A stretch of 64,000 nt of DNA from Gammaproteobacteria bacterium (GCA_013288815.1 JABDBD010000008.1:1-64000), one strand, 5' to 3'; positions 37,201 through 44,844 are shown, counted from the stretch's first letter. Notes: a model not told the origin generated them from the sequence alone. Numbers and translations: made by a program.

Positions 37201-38455
37201 GCTCGAGCAGGCGCATTTGGGCCCTTGTATTGTGGTAGCGCCGACCTCTGTATGTTTTATTTGGATGGAGGAGTTATCAAAGTTTGCGCCTACATTAAAC
37301 ATTCACGCATTGAATACTAGTAATGAGAGACAGTCGCTTATTGCCTCATTAGACAAAATGGATATATTGATTTGCAGCTATACTCTTTTGCATCAAGCAG
37401 GTGACATGCTATCTAAAAAGGATTGGCAAGTTGCAATTTTAGATGAAGCGCAGGCAATAAAAAATCCTGAGACAAAGCGTTGGAAAAATGCAATGCGATT
37501 GAAAAGTCAGTGCCGCATCGCATTAACAGGGACACCTATCGAGAATCATTTGGGTGAAATATGGAGTATTTTCCGGTTCTTAAACCCAGGATTGTTGGGT
37601 AGTCGTGAGTCATTCCGTGAACGTTATTCGGCGCCTATTGAAAGGTCACGTGATCCCATTGCAAAAAGAGCTCTGAAGAATTTAGTGCATCCTTATATTT
37701 TGCGCCGCACCAAAACGGAAGTATTGCAAGAGCTGCCTCCGAAAACAGAGCAGTCTATTTTGATTGAGCCTACAGCCGAAGAAATGGCATTTTATGAAGC
37801 TGTTCGGATGAAGGCTCTTGAGCGAATTCAACAATTAGACGATTCAAAAAATAATACCAAACGTTTTAGTATACTCGCTGAGATCACGCGATTACGTCAA
37901 GCTTGTTGTCATTCATCATTGGTTGATGAAAATGTTCATCTTGAAAGTAGTAAAATTAATTCATTTTTAACACTAGTAAAAAATTTAATTGATAACAATC
38001 ACAAGGTGCTTGTGTTTAGCCAGTACGTACGTTATTTGAGTAAGATTAGAGAAATATTGGATGTAGAAAATATTTCGTATCAATATCTCGATGGATCTAC
38101 ACCAAACCCCGCTCGTCAAGCGGCTGTCGCTGACTTTCAGGCAGGGCGTGGAGATTTATTCTTAATTAGCCTGAAGGCGGGAGGGACTGGGCTTAATCTT
38201 ACTGCGGCAGATTATGTTATTATCTTGGATCCGTGGTGGAATCCTGCTGTGGAGGACCAAGCTTCCGACAGGGCTCATAGAATGGGGCAGGTGAGACCTG
38301 TTACTGTCTATCGGCTTATTATGAAAAACTCGATTGAAGAAAAAATTATTAAGCTTCACAAAGACAAACGTGATTTAGCGTCTGATTTATTAAGCGGAAG
38401 CGATGTGAGTGGAAAAATATCTGAAGAAGAGTTGATACAATTAATTTCTGCATGA
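34238..38455 (+). CDS. SNF2-family DEAD/DEAH-box helicase with long unassigned N-terminus
   Basis: A 1405-residue protein from the ATG at 34238, with TAAGGT seven bases upstream. The last 450 residues are an SNF2 ATPase: LADDMGLGKTVQAIA (Walker A near residue 980), DEAQAIKNP (motif II near 1069), LTGTPIENHLGEIWSIF, VLVFSQYV, the GGTGLNLTAADYVI segment and WWNPAVEDQASDRAHRMGQ. The first 950 residues have no recognised domain; they look helical with tetratricopeptide-like pieces around 270-400. SNF2 proteins translocate on double-stranded DNA and remodel protein-DNA complexes; bacterial ones act in transcription recycling or defence. Here it stands alone between a polysaccharide gene and a toxin-antitoxin patch. 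Confidence 0.88.
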   Translation: MADATAVMENEEQSLQGHIEGLLQTYNEQPLLHQRIMQIRALSFYTTRKTDFTNCIMKTGLVTEDNKKLNSQNLNSILQALFSEDLLTEDYNCNPDIIHELSQIAVDDRNPHAKSNITIVNSFIHIDQYNLRQMEEQILRKAHIAMHTNDATFFLSEKMKNVSEYDLMMRALTQVIYMDIVDMNWVKTRHPIIQAFLCGIKLQGYFTGFFAMSPDVLDWVLFYVSLNQNSSFVSILDSVPLLQSRFLQFDVSMGLIDQAKQKCRALSDQHFCQQETLGTLAFFDGDYVSAAQYYDNARKQFKQLFREDTWFAANLHGVFYILALIHQENFQMALATIAHLRSKKLNIFGVLPDILEVILQLKRGDRTHAEEKCYSVCREIKPYVETIPMMHALVAWTSFLLDPQILKKKNSYAEYEKQFFDYSELHHYVAAQLYAEIMLAEDEDDPRCLDFFETISPYGSFRFLNLVPVKQPWEYAIDQLQKVILAKPENSQVAVLQDKRLVWFVDPDNVSIHIAEQKCRKNGKWTDGKAVALKRLYHGDSSLNYLTNQDVTAIKQGLRCEVHGWYNQEEYSWDDRHTLKALLGHPLVLHAKNPEIHIELVQGEVELQVEKKEKGYFLSLAHHSKHPRIFLEKETANRYRVIDFSEEAVAISNIISERGLMVPVNAKEKVLEIVQNAKSNIRIHSDIEEDNLLAIAGNTNCCIHLLPVRDGLKINIWIRPFEDQGPYCRAGHGQASIISIVHSDNGDVRQKAIRNFEEEKNSVMTLLRHCPTLLELDEHSDEWHIESIEKCLEVLLELDEYKKNNQIHVEWPKGQTLKLKQAVSFDNLSLSIKGNQYWFEYDGQVQLDHNQALDMKNLLDLLQQDNGRFIKLADGEFIALAANFKKQLEELKAISEGNKIYHLGAGVLREIAEESGQIKVDKKWKLHLEKLQAMEKHHPAVPSTLQATLRDYQVEGFAYLSRLAHWGIGACLADDMGLGKTVQAIALLLEQAHLGPCIVVAPTSVCFIWMEELSKFAPTLNIHALNTSNERQSLIASLDKMDILICSYTLLHQAGDMLSKKDWQVAILDEAQAIKNPETKRWKNAMRLKSQCRIALTGTPIENHLGEIWSIFRFLNPGLLGSRESFRERYSAPIERSRDPIAKRALKNLVHPYILRRTKTEVLQELPPKTEQSILIEPTAEEMAFYEAVRMKALERIQQLDDSKNNTKRFSILAEITRLRQACCHSSLVDENVHLESSKINSFLTLVKNLIDNNHKVLVFSQYVRYLSKIREILDVENISYQYLDGSTPNPARQAAVADFQAGRGDLFLISLKAGGTGLNLTAADYVIILDPWWNPAVEDQASDRAHRMGQVRPVTVYRLIMKNSIEEKIIKLHKDKRDLASDLLSGSDVSGKISEEELIQLISA

Positions 38456-38471
38456 GGAGGATGTCTATCGT

Positions 38472-38995
38472 TTAGGATGGAAATAACCCAGGCATCCAAC
38501 GGCTTGCTAGTGTGGCAGGAAAAGCTAATTTTAGTGAAGATTTTGGTGAATCAGAAATCAGAATTCCTTTTTCTATTAAAGCAGCCGTCAATCGCCGTGC
38601 ATGGCGGTCTGTGATATTTAGTATCTCAGGTATTTCACCTCTCAATGTGCTTTAGCTTCTTTCTGTAAATTCCGTTTTTTTACATCAGAGCTATAGTTGC
38701 CTTGCAATGCGCGTTCAATATCAATTGGATGAGTATCATGTCCCTCAATCAAATTACTGTAATAGCAATTCATTGCTCGCACCATTGTTGCTAAAGATGT
38801 TTGTATTGCAGGTGGCAAGCTGCGCCTAAATCCAGCGGATTTTGCTACAAGCTCGATTGCCAAGTCTGTTAACTCTTTTCGATGGGTAGAGCTTTCAGAA
38901 AGCAATAAAGGTTCGATGATTGACAGGCTTTCACCCCTGTCAACGACCGTAAGAAACTGGCGTTTATTGACAGTATCTTGCGTAAAAATGTCATA
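38472..38995 (-). pseudogene. Fic-family protein with catalytic core deleted
   Basis: On the minus strand the N-terminal part is open from 38995 and includes KSAGFRRSLPPAIQ, MNCYYSNLIEGHDTHPIDIE and LQKEAKAH, the conserved N-terminal half of Fic/DOC proteins. An in-frame TGA follows at once, and the same frame resumes with GEIPEILNITDRHARRL, ALIEKGILISDSPKSSLKL and AFPATLASRWMPGLFPS then TAA at 38472, which is the winged-helix-like C-terminal end of the same family. The middle with HPFxxGNGR is absent, so about 200 codons were deleted and the joint carries a stop. No good start codon remains upstream; TTG at 38905 is the first candidate. It lies directly downstream of the PIN-toxin gene. Confidence 0.85.
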
Positions 38996-38998
38996 TTA

Positions 38999-39418
38999 TT
39001 AACAAGTGAAAGGATCGATTACCTCTAGGTCACAATCAGAAAAGTCGCAAATATTGCGTGTAGCAAGAGCTGCATTCTCGGAAATTGCAATGGCAGCAAT
39101 TTGTCCGTCTAGGACGCTCATAGGTTTTCCTAATGCTTTTCGTTGCCCCATGATTTTTCCGTATATATGTGAGGCGGGTTCATTAAATGAAAGGATGCGA
39201 TGTTTAAAGGCGCTGCGTATAGTCTTATTAAATGCGTCTTCGATGGACTGGCGACGGACGCCGTCAGGAAATGCATTTATTCCATAAAATATTTCTGCCA
39301 TGGTGATGGTTGATATAAATAGTTGCGTGACTTCCTGTCTATCGATCCAGCTCATGACGGAGATGGAGGGCGATTTCTTCATCATTTCAGAAATGACATT
39401 CGTATCTAATAATATCAT
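38999..39418 (-). CDS. PIN-domain toxin of a FitAB/VapBC-type pair
   Basis: A 139-residue PIN-domain ribonuclease. MILLDTNVISEMM gives the first catalytic Asp, ISTITMAEIFYGI the Glu, and SVLDGQIAAIA the third acidic site, with ATRNICDFSDCDLEVIDPF at the C-terminus, typical of the FitB branch of VapC. The toxin cuts RNA when freed from its antitoxin. The start ATG overlaps the antitoxin stop by four bases (ATGA), the usual coupling in these operons. The fic pseudogene starts immediately after its TAA. Confidence 0.92.
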   Translation of the reverse strand: MILLDTNVISEMMKKSPSISVMSWIDRQEVTQLFISTITMAEIFYGINAFPDGVRRQSIEDAFNKTIRSAFKHRILSFNEPASHIYGKIMGQRKALGKPMSVLDGQIAAIAISENAALATRNICDFSDCDLEVIDPFTC

Positions 39419-39651
39419 TCGTGAAAATCCGTAGGCTCATGTGGTTTGCGTTGATCTGAAATATCTAAATCAATACCGTTGGTATGGCCAAAATACTGCT
39501 GAAAAACATTGGTTATCCGTTTGGGTGCTGCAACAGCCTGATATATAATTTGGCGCGCTTCTTCTTCCATGGAAACACCGTGAGTCGCAGCTTGTATTCG
39601 TAACTGCTCATAAGCCTCTTTGTCTAACTTTCGGATACTTAAGCTGGCCAT
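39415..39651 (-). CDS. FitA-like ribbon-helix-helix antitoxin
   Basis: A 78-residue protein. The N-terminal ASLSIRKLDKEAYEQLRIQA is a ribbon-helix-helix DNA-binding motif of the FitA/Phd-like type, with GVSMEEEARQIIYQA following it, and the C-terminal tail is the toxin-neutralising part. It should bind the PIN toxin encoded downstream and repress its own promoter. It overlaps the toxin gene by four bases. I did not find a convincing operator palindrome in the 79 bases upstream. Confidence 0.9.
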   Translation of the reverse strand: MASLSIRKLDKEAYEQLRIQAATHGVSMEEEARQIIYQAVAAPKRITNVFQQYFGHTNGIDLDISDQRKPHEPTDFHE

Positions 39652-39730
39652 AATAGATACCTCGATATATTACCCTAATGATAGCAATTGCCAGCAATGG
39701 TTTTTTTGACTAATAAATTAAGTGACTCAT

Positions 39731-40102
39731 TTATGTCAAGTAAGCAATCGCAACCAACATCAAGGCCAGTGCTGCAGGAAGCGTTTGGAAAAATAAGATT
39801 CTGATGCTCACAGTGATACCTCCAAAAATTCCAGCAACAACCACGCAGCCTAAGAAGAAAACTTTTAAATGTAGGGCTTCAGGATTGTTCGCAATGAGGC
39901 TCCACAACAAACCAGCGGCTAAAAAAGCATTATAGATGCCTTGATTTGCGGCTAGTGCCGCAGATTTTTTGGCAAACTCTCGCTCTAGTTTAAAAACTTT
40001 CATACCTAATTTTTTTTGCCATAAAAAAGTTTCCAGGATGAAGAACCAGAAATGTAAAATGGCAGTGAGTGAAATACCGATAATGATCAGAGTGTTTAGC
40101 AT
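39731..40102 (-). CDS. DUF1304 integral membrane protein
   Basis: A 123-residue protein with four hydrophobic segments. ILHFWFFILETFLWQ near the N-terminus and AANQGIYNAFLAAGLLWSL in the middle are the typical blocks of the DUF1304 family, whose function is unknown. The length matches the family. It lies 28 bp from the end of hipA in the same direction and 79 bp upstream of the antitoxin gene's start region, so it could be co-transcribed with hipBA, but no functional link is known. Confidence 0.88.
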   Translation of the reverse strand: MLNTLIIIGISLTAILHFWFFILETFLWQKKLGMKVFKLEREFAKKSAALAANQGIYNAFLAAGLLWSLIANNPEALHLKVFFLGCVVVAGIFGGITVSIRILFFQTLPAALALMLVAIAYLT

Positions 40103-40130
40103 TGTTTAAATCTATCCTGTTTGGTTGATG

Positions 40131-41381
40131 TTACTTTTTAAAACGATCCAAAATTCGTTTGCTATTTTTTTCTATTATTTTAATGATGGTATCTATAATA
40201 GGGTGATGATGTCTTGTTGTTATCAATGTTTCCTTTTCTTCATGGGCTATTTTTAACATGAATTCAGCGCCATTTTTTATAATATCTTTCATCGCGATAT
40301 ATCGATAATAGATCTCATCGCAAAGTTGTTCCCAGTGTCGGGGAAATAAATTATCTGCATCATATCTACTGCCAATTTTCATGGCCATTTTGGAAGTTAA
40401 TTTTTGGTATGCACGAGTGCAGATCATATCGTAAAATGGAGTTAGTCGAATGTTTGATTGGGTTTTATGTAATAGAGAAAAATTTTTTCCATGAGCATCC
40501 ATATTGCAGATAAGATAATTAAATACAAGTGCAGAAGTTAAGAGATTGCGGTCTAGTGCAGGTTGAGCTGTTTTTTTCAGTAATTCGAAACAATCTTTAA
40601 AACCGGGGCCGCCTTCATTTTGATATTTTTTGGATGAAAGCATTCCGAGCGCTTGACAAAAATCCTCTTGATGAATGCGCTCAACACGCAAGTTTTTTAT
40701 TCGTCTATCATAGCGTTCAATTAATAAAAAAGTAATATCGCTAATCTGTCGTAATTGAATATCAGGAACAGGTAAGCCAAATCGTTTTGCTAGTCTTAGA
40801 CAAAAATATTCATTTTCTGCTATTCCTTCGAAATGGCTGGATGAGGGTTTTAATATGTGTGTTGTTGGGCAGCCATTTTCAGCAAGAGCAATTTGGTTGT
40901 CGATAAGGCATACGGCTGCTTTATCTTGAGCGCCTGCGAGTGATAGTCGTAGTCCGTCGATATTTATGAACAATGGCTTCTGTGGAAGTTCTTTTATATG
41001 TTTATAGAGTTCGGCTTCGGTGATGACTCTTCCATTGAGTGGAAAAGAATCTTGGGCTTCAATAGGCTCGTTAAGGGTATGACAGGAAATTGCACCTGCG
41101 CAGTCGTAACCGATTGCTTTTAGCAAAGCAAAATTGTTGTTATGACTGATACCAAATTGTTTTCCTATTATTTTCTTTACCGTTTCGCTTTCTGGTAACA
41201 GGCCAGCGAAATAGGCTTCAGTTTGAGTCTCACTGTACGGTTCTTCTCGAATAGGCATACCTATGGAAATAACTTGATTGGCGGTTGTGTCATAAGTAAA
41301 TATCATTTTTCCAGTGAGTGTTTGTTCAAGTATGCCGACTTGCTCTCCATGTAATCGTATTGAGAGTTGGTTTTTTTTCAT
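40131..41381 (-). CDS. hipA: HipA-family serine/threonine kinase toxin
   Basis: A 416-residue HipA-like kinase. The N-terminal HipA subdomain contains the typical YFAGLLPESETVKK and the SLAGAQDKAAV motif; further on are HILKPSS (ATP lysine region), EYFCLRLAKRFGLPVP, YLICNMDAHGKNFSLL (catalytic loop) and TPFYDMICT (metal-binding DFG-like segment). All key kinase elements appear intact. HipA toxins phosphorylate glutamyl-tRNA synthetase or related targets and cause growth arrest or persistence; whether this member shares that target is unknown. It starts 2 bp after hipB and is transcribed from the operator-rich promoter upstream of hipB. Confidence 0.92.
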   Translation of the reverse strand: MKKNQLSIRLHGEQVGILEQTLTGKMIFTYDTTANQVISIGMPIREEPYSETQTEAYFAGLLPESETVKKIIGKQFGISHNNNFALLKAIGYDCAGAISCHTLNEPIEAQDSFPLNGRVITEAELYKHIKELPQKPLFINIDGLRLSLAGAQDKAAVCLIDNQIALAENGCPTTHILKPSSSHFEGIAENEYFCLRLAKRFGLPVPDIQLRQISDITFLLIERYDRRIKNLRVERIHQEDFCQALGMLSSKKYQNEGGPGFKDCFELLKKTAQPALDRNLLTSALVFNYLICNMDAHGKNFSLLHKTQSNIRLTPFYDMICTRAYQKLTSKMAMKIGSRYDADNLFPRHWEQLCDEIYYRYIAMKDIIKNGAEFMLKIAHEEKETLITTRHHHPIIDTIIKIIEKNSKRILDRFKK

Positions 41382-41383
41382 GG

Positions 41384-41608
41384 TTATTGCTCGTCAATGG
41401 GTGGTGATTGTACTTCAACTTTTATTCCCAGCATTTGTATGACTAATAAAGCTTTTGCAAGTTGGCAGCTTGGCTTTCCTTTTTCTAACTCTCTAATAAA
41501 GCGCTCGCCTATACCTGATGAGGCTGCAAGCTCAGCTTGTGTTAGTTTGGCATTTTTTCGGGTGGTTCGTATAAGGTTGCCAAGGTCTGTGGTGTTAGTT
41601 ATTTTCAT
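41384..41608 (-). CDS. hipB: HipB-like helix-turn-helix antitoxin
   Basis: A 74-residue XRE-family regulator. LGNLIRTTRKNAKLTQAELAASSGIGERFIRELEKGK covers the helix-turn-helix. It should bind HipA and repress the hipBA promoter. The ATG is preceded by CAGGA with seven bases of spacing, and this ribosome site overlaps operator 1 (41613-41628). Three near-identical palindromes lie upstream (see the operator entries), consistent with autoregulation by HipB dimers. Confidence 0.92.
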   Translation of the reverse strand: MKITNTTDLGNLIRTTRKNAKLTQAELAASSGIGERFIRELEKGKPSCQLAKALLVIQMLGIKVEVQSPPIDEQ

Positions 41609-41612
41609 AAAT

Positions 41613-41628
41613 CGTCCTGATCGGGGTG
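41613..41628. promoter_or_regulatory. hipBA operator 1 (downstream site)
   Basis: CGTCCTGATCGGGGTG matches the palindrome CATCCCGATCGGGATG at 13 of 16 positions. It lies five bases before the hipB start codon and covers the ribosome binding site, so repressor bound here would block transcription elongation or initial translation. Confidence 0.75.
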
Positions 41629-41636
41629 TTTATATC

Positions 41637-41664
41637 ATTATAGGATATTTTTGTATTAAATCAA
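41637..41664 (-). promoter_or_regulatory. hipBA promoter
   Basis: On the minus strand there is TTGATT (41659-41664), a 16-base spacer and a perfect TATAAT (41637-41642), placed about 30 bases before the hipB start. Operator 2 overlaps the -35 element and operator 1 covers the region after the likely start of transcription, so this is most probably the autoregulated hipBA promoter. Confidence 0.75.
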
Positions 41665-41677
41665 CCCGGTCGGGATG
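41662..41677. promoter_or_regulatory. hipBA operator 2 (overlaps -35)
   Basis: CAACCCGGTCGGGATG matches the perfect palindrome of operator 3 at 14 of 16 positions. Its left end overlaps the TTG of the -35 element. Its start is 49 bp from the start of operator 1. Confidence 0.78.
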
Positions 41678-41710
41678 TTTTTTTTAGTCTGGTAGGAATA
41701 TTGGGTTTGT

Positions 41711-41726
41711 CATCCCGATCGGGATG
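41711..41726. promoter_or_regulatory. hipBA operator 3 (perfect palindrome)
   Basis: CATCCCGATCGGGATG is a perfect 16-bp palindrome. It starts 49 bp from operator 2, the same interval as between operators 1 and 2. It may help cooperative repression by looping or dimer-dimer contact. HipB of E. coli binds a different sequence, so the site is specific to this system. Confidence 0.75.
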
Positions 41727-41868
41727 TTGATGGATAGTGACACTGCTGTTTATGTATGTTGACTAATTGAAGATCACGTGCCAATATTCGCCATTAAATG
41801 ACCATTTATAAGTTATATGCTTAAAATCATATCTAAATTATAATGTTTAGGTATATATAGAGGACGTT

Positions 41869-43311
41869 ATGGCGAGCTCACATTCAAGTATAAATATCGT
41901 AGAGCAGGACAATTATCAAGAGGTTGATGAAAGTAGATCGAACGTGCAACGTTTTCTTTTGTCTTTAAGGTCAGAGCTTTTACTTCCTTTTCAACCTATA
42001 CAATCAGATATTGTCGGTGAGATATTGTTAAAATTAATTGGGATTGAAGAGTCGCCCAAGAGTAGTTATTTTGCTTCATCGGGTAGCGAAGGACGTATAT
42101 TACTTTGTTATGAAATGCCTAGTGAATTTTCATCTTTTATTAGTTCAGCAATCAATGCTCATTTTTTCAATCTACATGCAATTGATGTACCCACAAAAAA
42201 TAAGTTTCAAATTCGAGTCGAGTTAGATCTTGATGTGTTTCGTCGTGGGTGTTTACCGTTGATTGCTCTTTATCTAAAAGACCATCCAGAGATGGTTGAT
42301 AAGCATCAACGTTTGTTTTGTCGCAGCATAAAAAACTTAACGACTTTCTTTTCGACGCAATATATTAATAAAGAGTGTGATCAGTCGAGAATTCTAATTA
42401 ATCTTATTTTGCAGGTCCTTAAAGAAAATCCAGAAATAACTCAACACATCTCAGTCGCTTTAAATGCACAACAACCATTTCCAACTGTTCTTGAAGATAT
42501 GATTTTTGATTATCTCAATTTAAATAAAAAAGTCGAATCGATTGATGGTATTCCAATATGGGAAAAGAGCGAATCTCCTGTGTCTGGTTTGGCTGAGTCA
42601 ACGCTTGATGCAACGTTACCCTTATATGTGAATTTGCCACTGATTCAAGCAGAGCAAATTAAGGCTTATTTTAATAAAATTTATTCCGGATCAGCAAAGA
42701 TATTTACTGTGGAAGAATATGAGTTGAGATTGAATAAAAAAATACTGAGAAAGCAAAAAAATAATCTTGTCATTGAGGTAGATAAAAGGACGTTGAATAA
42801 TCCTGGGTTTATCTCCATTCTTTCTGATAAATTTAAAAGTCTATCGTTAAAAGAACAGAACAATTATCGAATGACTGAAAAGAATTTTATTTCAATAGAA
42901 AAATGTTTGGAAGATTTAGAAAATACAACAATAGCTATTATGAATGATGAAAATTTTAAACATGATGCATCAGTTATAAAATTAACGTGTGCCATTGACG
43001 CTTTGATAGATTTTGTTAAGACAGCAGGAGGTGTGGATGATGAAGCTCTGTTGGCGCGAGGGCTCTTCAAGAATGTTATAGCATTCCTCACTGAGTGCGA
43101 AATAAAATTTTCTGCAAAATTTGCTGCTACAAGGCGCACATTTTTTTCATCAAAACAAAATAGATGTCTTGAGAATAATGGGTGGCTTAAGTATAACAAT
43201 CAATTAAAATATAAATTGGATCCTATCGATGAGCTTCTTCTGCGAGCTACTGGTAATTGGGCGGATCGCCCCCATGTTTTGCGGGGTCGCGTTGTTGTTC
43301 AAGGCAATTAA
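41869..43311 (+). CDS. Unrecognised 480-residue protein, effector-like
   Basis: I do not recognise a family. The protein is soluble, with no signal peptide or membrane segment, and appears mixed alpha/beta with a helical C-terminal half. LLPFQPIQSDIVGEILLKL at the N-terminus and SPKSSYFASSGSEGRILLCY near residue 65 are its most distinctive stretches. Its Ser- and Glu-rich N-terminus, size, lack of relatives and place in a Legionellales accessory region fit a secreted effector, but no secretion signal can be shown. The last 65 bases overlap the convergent hydrolase gene, so its C-terminal residues (for example RPHVLRGRVVVQGN) share DNA with the tail of that protein. Confidence 0.6.
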   Translation: MASSHSSINIVEQDNYQEVDESRSNVQRFLLSLRSELLLPFQPIQSDIVGEILLKLIGIEESPKSSYFASSGSEGRILLCYEMPSEFSSFISSAINAHFFNLHAIDVPTKNKFQIRVELDLDVFRRGCLPLIALYLKDHPEMVDKHQRLFCRSIKNLTTFFSTQYINKECDQSRILINLILQVLKENPEITQHISVALNAQQPFPTVLEDMIFDYLNLNKKVESIDGIPIWEKSESPVSGLAESTLDATLPLYVNLPLIQAEQIKAYFNKIYSGSAKIFTVEEYELRLNKKILRKQKNNLVIEVDKRTLNNPGFISILSDKFKSLSLKEQNNYRMTEKNFISIEKCLEDLENTTIAIMNDENFKHDASVIKLTCAIDALIDFVKTAGGVDDEALLARGLFKNVIAFLTECEIKFSAKFAATRRTFFSSKQNRCLENNGWLKYNNQLKYKLDPIDELLLRATGNWADRPHVLRGRVVVQGN

Positions 43312-44455
43312 TAAATTCACCTATTTTTCTCGTCAAAAATTCAAAATCCGGATTAAACGTTAATCTCAAATGTAAATTTTTGGTAATGCCCATGTTGTAA
43401 AGTAAGCTTGAAAATATTTCATCTAACGAGTTTGATTTGTCATAAATGATTTTCTTGTTAGCGCTGACGTTGTCTTCTATGCGACTTGCAAAGGGATAAT
43501 CTCCATGTTCTCCGTAATGAGAATTATCAGGAGAAATGGGAATAGAAACATGCGAAAAATCAGCAATATTAAGTTCGGGATAGGCTGCTTGTCTGGTGAT
43601 AATGCGATTGTCTGTAATGTTGTTTTTATTGTTTGTATATAAGATAAGTTGGCTGTTGAATGAAGCATGGCTCTGAAAATACTGTAAGGTGGTATCACTG
43701 CAAACAGTCCTGTCGTTTTGCGGAATAGCCACAAGCAGCGGGCAGGGTATAGCTTGTGTTAGTTTTTTTAATTCATGACAGAGCAAATACACTTGGTAAA
43801 TGGAGTTGAATGTGCAGGATTGATATTTGACATAATCATCTTCATCGAGTTGACCTAGCCATGCTGTTTTTGGAAATTTCCAGCTAATTATTTTGTGCCA
43901 GTTAGCGGCAAATGCTAGGTGCGAATAAATTTTGATGGCCGGTGAAAAGGTAATAATGCCGGCGATACTTTTGTTAGGTTGTGTCAGTGCGTGATAGAGA
44001 GCGAGTGTAGCGCCTGTCGACATTCCCACTAAAAAAATTGTATCAACTTCGTTTAATAAGTTATGTATGCCATAGTTCACTGTTTGCAACCATTCCTGAT
44101 ACGTCACATTCAGTAAAGCACCGGGTGTTGTTCCATGCCCGGGCAATAAAATACTTTTAACAAGGACACCTTGAGATTGAAGATAAAGACCGACATCTCT
44201 CATGCTAAAGGGTGAGTCATACAGGCCATGAATTAATAAAGCCCCTGCGGTATTTTTAGTAATAGAGTCTGGTCTTAATTCAAAGGGAGTGTTCGCTTCA
44301 ATAATGTGTTGAGCCTGAGGATTCTTTTCAAGGTCTAAGCGTGTGGTTTTAATGAGGGATTGACAAGCTTGACGATACTGCTCGAAGCTTAGGGTCATAT
44401 CATCCGGATACTGGATATGCGGATCGACAAATAATTGATGATTTTTATTAACCAT
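43247..44455 (-). CDS. Alpha/beta-hydrolase (lipase/esterase-like)
   Basis: A 402-residue alpha/beta-fold hydrolase. GALLIHGLYDSPFSM forms the oxyanion-hole region, LLPGHGTTPGALL follows it as in monoacylglycerol-lipase-like and carboxylesterase proteins, and VGMSTGATLALYHAL is the nucleophile elbow with Ser146. IPQNDRTVCSD is a candidate for the acid residue and DFSHVSIPISPDNSHYGEHG for the catalytic His. There is no signal peptide. The substrate is unknown; a lipid or ester is expected. The 3' end overlaps the convergent 480-residue gene by 65 bp, and the start is divergent from the IcmD-like gene with 53 bp between them. Confidence 0.82.
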   Translation of the reverse strand: MVNKNHQLFVDPHIQYPDDMTLSFEQYRQACQSLIKTTRLDLEKNPQAQHIIEANTPFELRPDSITKNTAGALLIHGLYDSPFSMRDVGLYLQSQGVLVKSILLPGHGTTPGALLNVTYQEWLQTVNYGIHNLLNEVDTIFLVGMSTGATLALYHALTQPNKSIAGIITFSPAIKIYSHLAFAANWHKIISWKFPKTAWLGQLDEDDYVKYQSCTFNSIYQVYLLCHELKKLTQAIPCPLLVAIPQNDRTVCSDTTLQYFQSHASFNSQLILYTNNKNNITDNRIITRQAAYPELNIADFSHVSIPISPDNSHYGEHGDYPFASRIEDNVSANKKIIYDKSNSLDEIFSSLLYNMGITKNLHLRLTFNPDFEFLTRKIGEFINCLEQQRDPAKHGGDPPNYQ

Positions 44456-44508
44456 ATAGCCTTATTATGATAGAATGCATTCTTTTGTGAATAAAGAATT
44501 CGTTAACC

Positions 44509-44844
44509 ATGCTAAGTCCAATCGCTAAAGTTGCATTATTTATTTATACACTATTATTGCCTGGGATTATACTTGCGGCTGCTCCGGTTTATGGTATGGG
44601 TAAAGTTGCTGATAACTTGTTGGATCCAGTATCTGTTTTCTCAAGTTTTATAAGCACCATATCGCTAATGATAGGTTGTTGTTTTTTATTTGCTTCGTTC
44701 ATAAAATACACACAGCATAGGGTAAATCCATTAGCTGTGCCAATTAGCACAGTTGTCTTTCTGGTGATAATGGGTATTATATTGGTTTCGTTGCCATTGG
44801 CATATAAACTATCAAATGTTCACTTTTATAATTTGTCTCAATAA
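44509..44844 (+). CDS. Small membrane protein similar to the IcmD/DotP family of type IVB secretion
   Basis: A 111-residue protein with a signal-like N-terminal segment ending near LAAAP and two further membrane segments. The pattern GMGKVADNLLDPVSVFSSFI, then CFLFASFIKYTQHRVNPLAV with a conserved NP-xxxP stretch and a final hydrophobic IMGIILVSLPL, matches the layout of IcmD/DotP (and IcmC-like) proteins of Dot/Icm systems, where the corresponding loop reads KxKQHKDNPTQIP. This is recognition of layout by memory and not a search result. No other dot/icm gene is in the window, so it would be an orphan paralogue. Its stop overlaps the next start by one base. Confidence 0.5.
   Translation: MLSPIAKVALFIYTLLLPGIILAAAPVYGMGKVADNLLDPVSVFSSFISTISLMIGCCFLFASFIKYTQHRVNPLAVPISTVVFLVIMGIILVSLPLAYKLSNVHFYNLSQ

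Noticed and set aside
38476-38655. Plus-strand open stretch after the SNF2 gene reading NPGIQRLASVAGKANF
   Set aside because: The complementary strand gives a clear Fic C-terminus, so this plus-strand frame is only its shadow.
41613-41726. CRISPR-like array (16-bp repeats at 49-bp spacing)
   Set aside because: There are only three units, the repeats are short palindromes, and they overlap the hipBA promoter, so operators explain them better.
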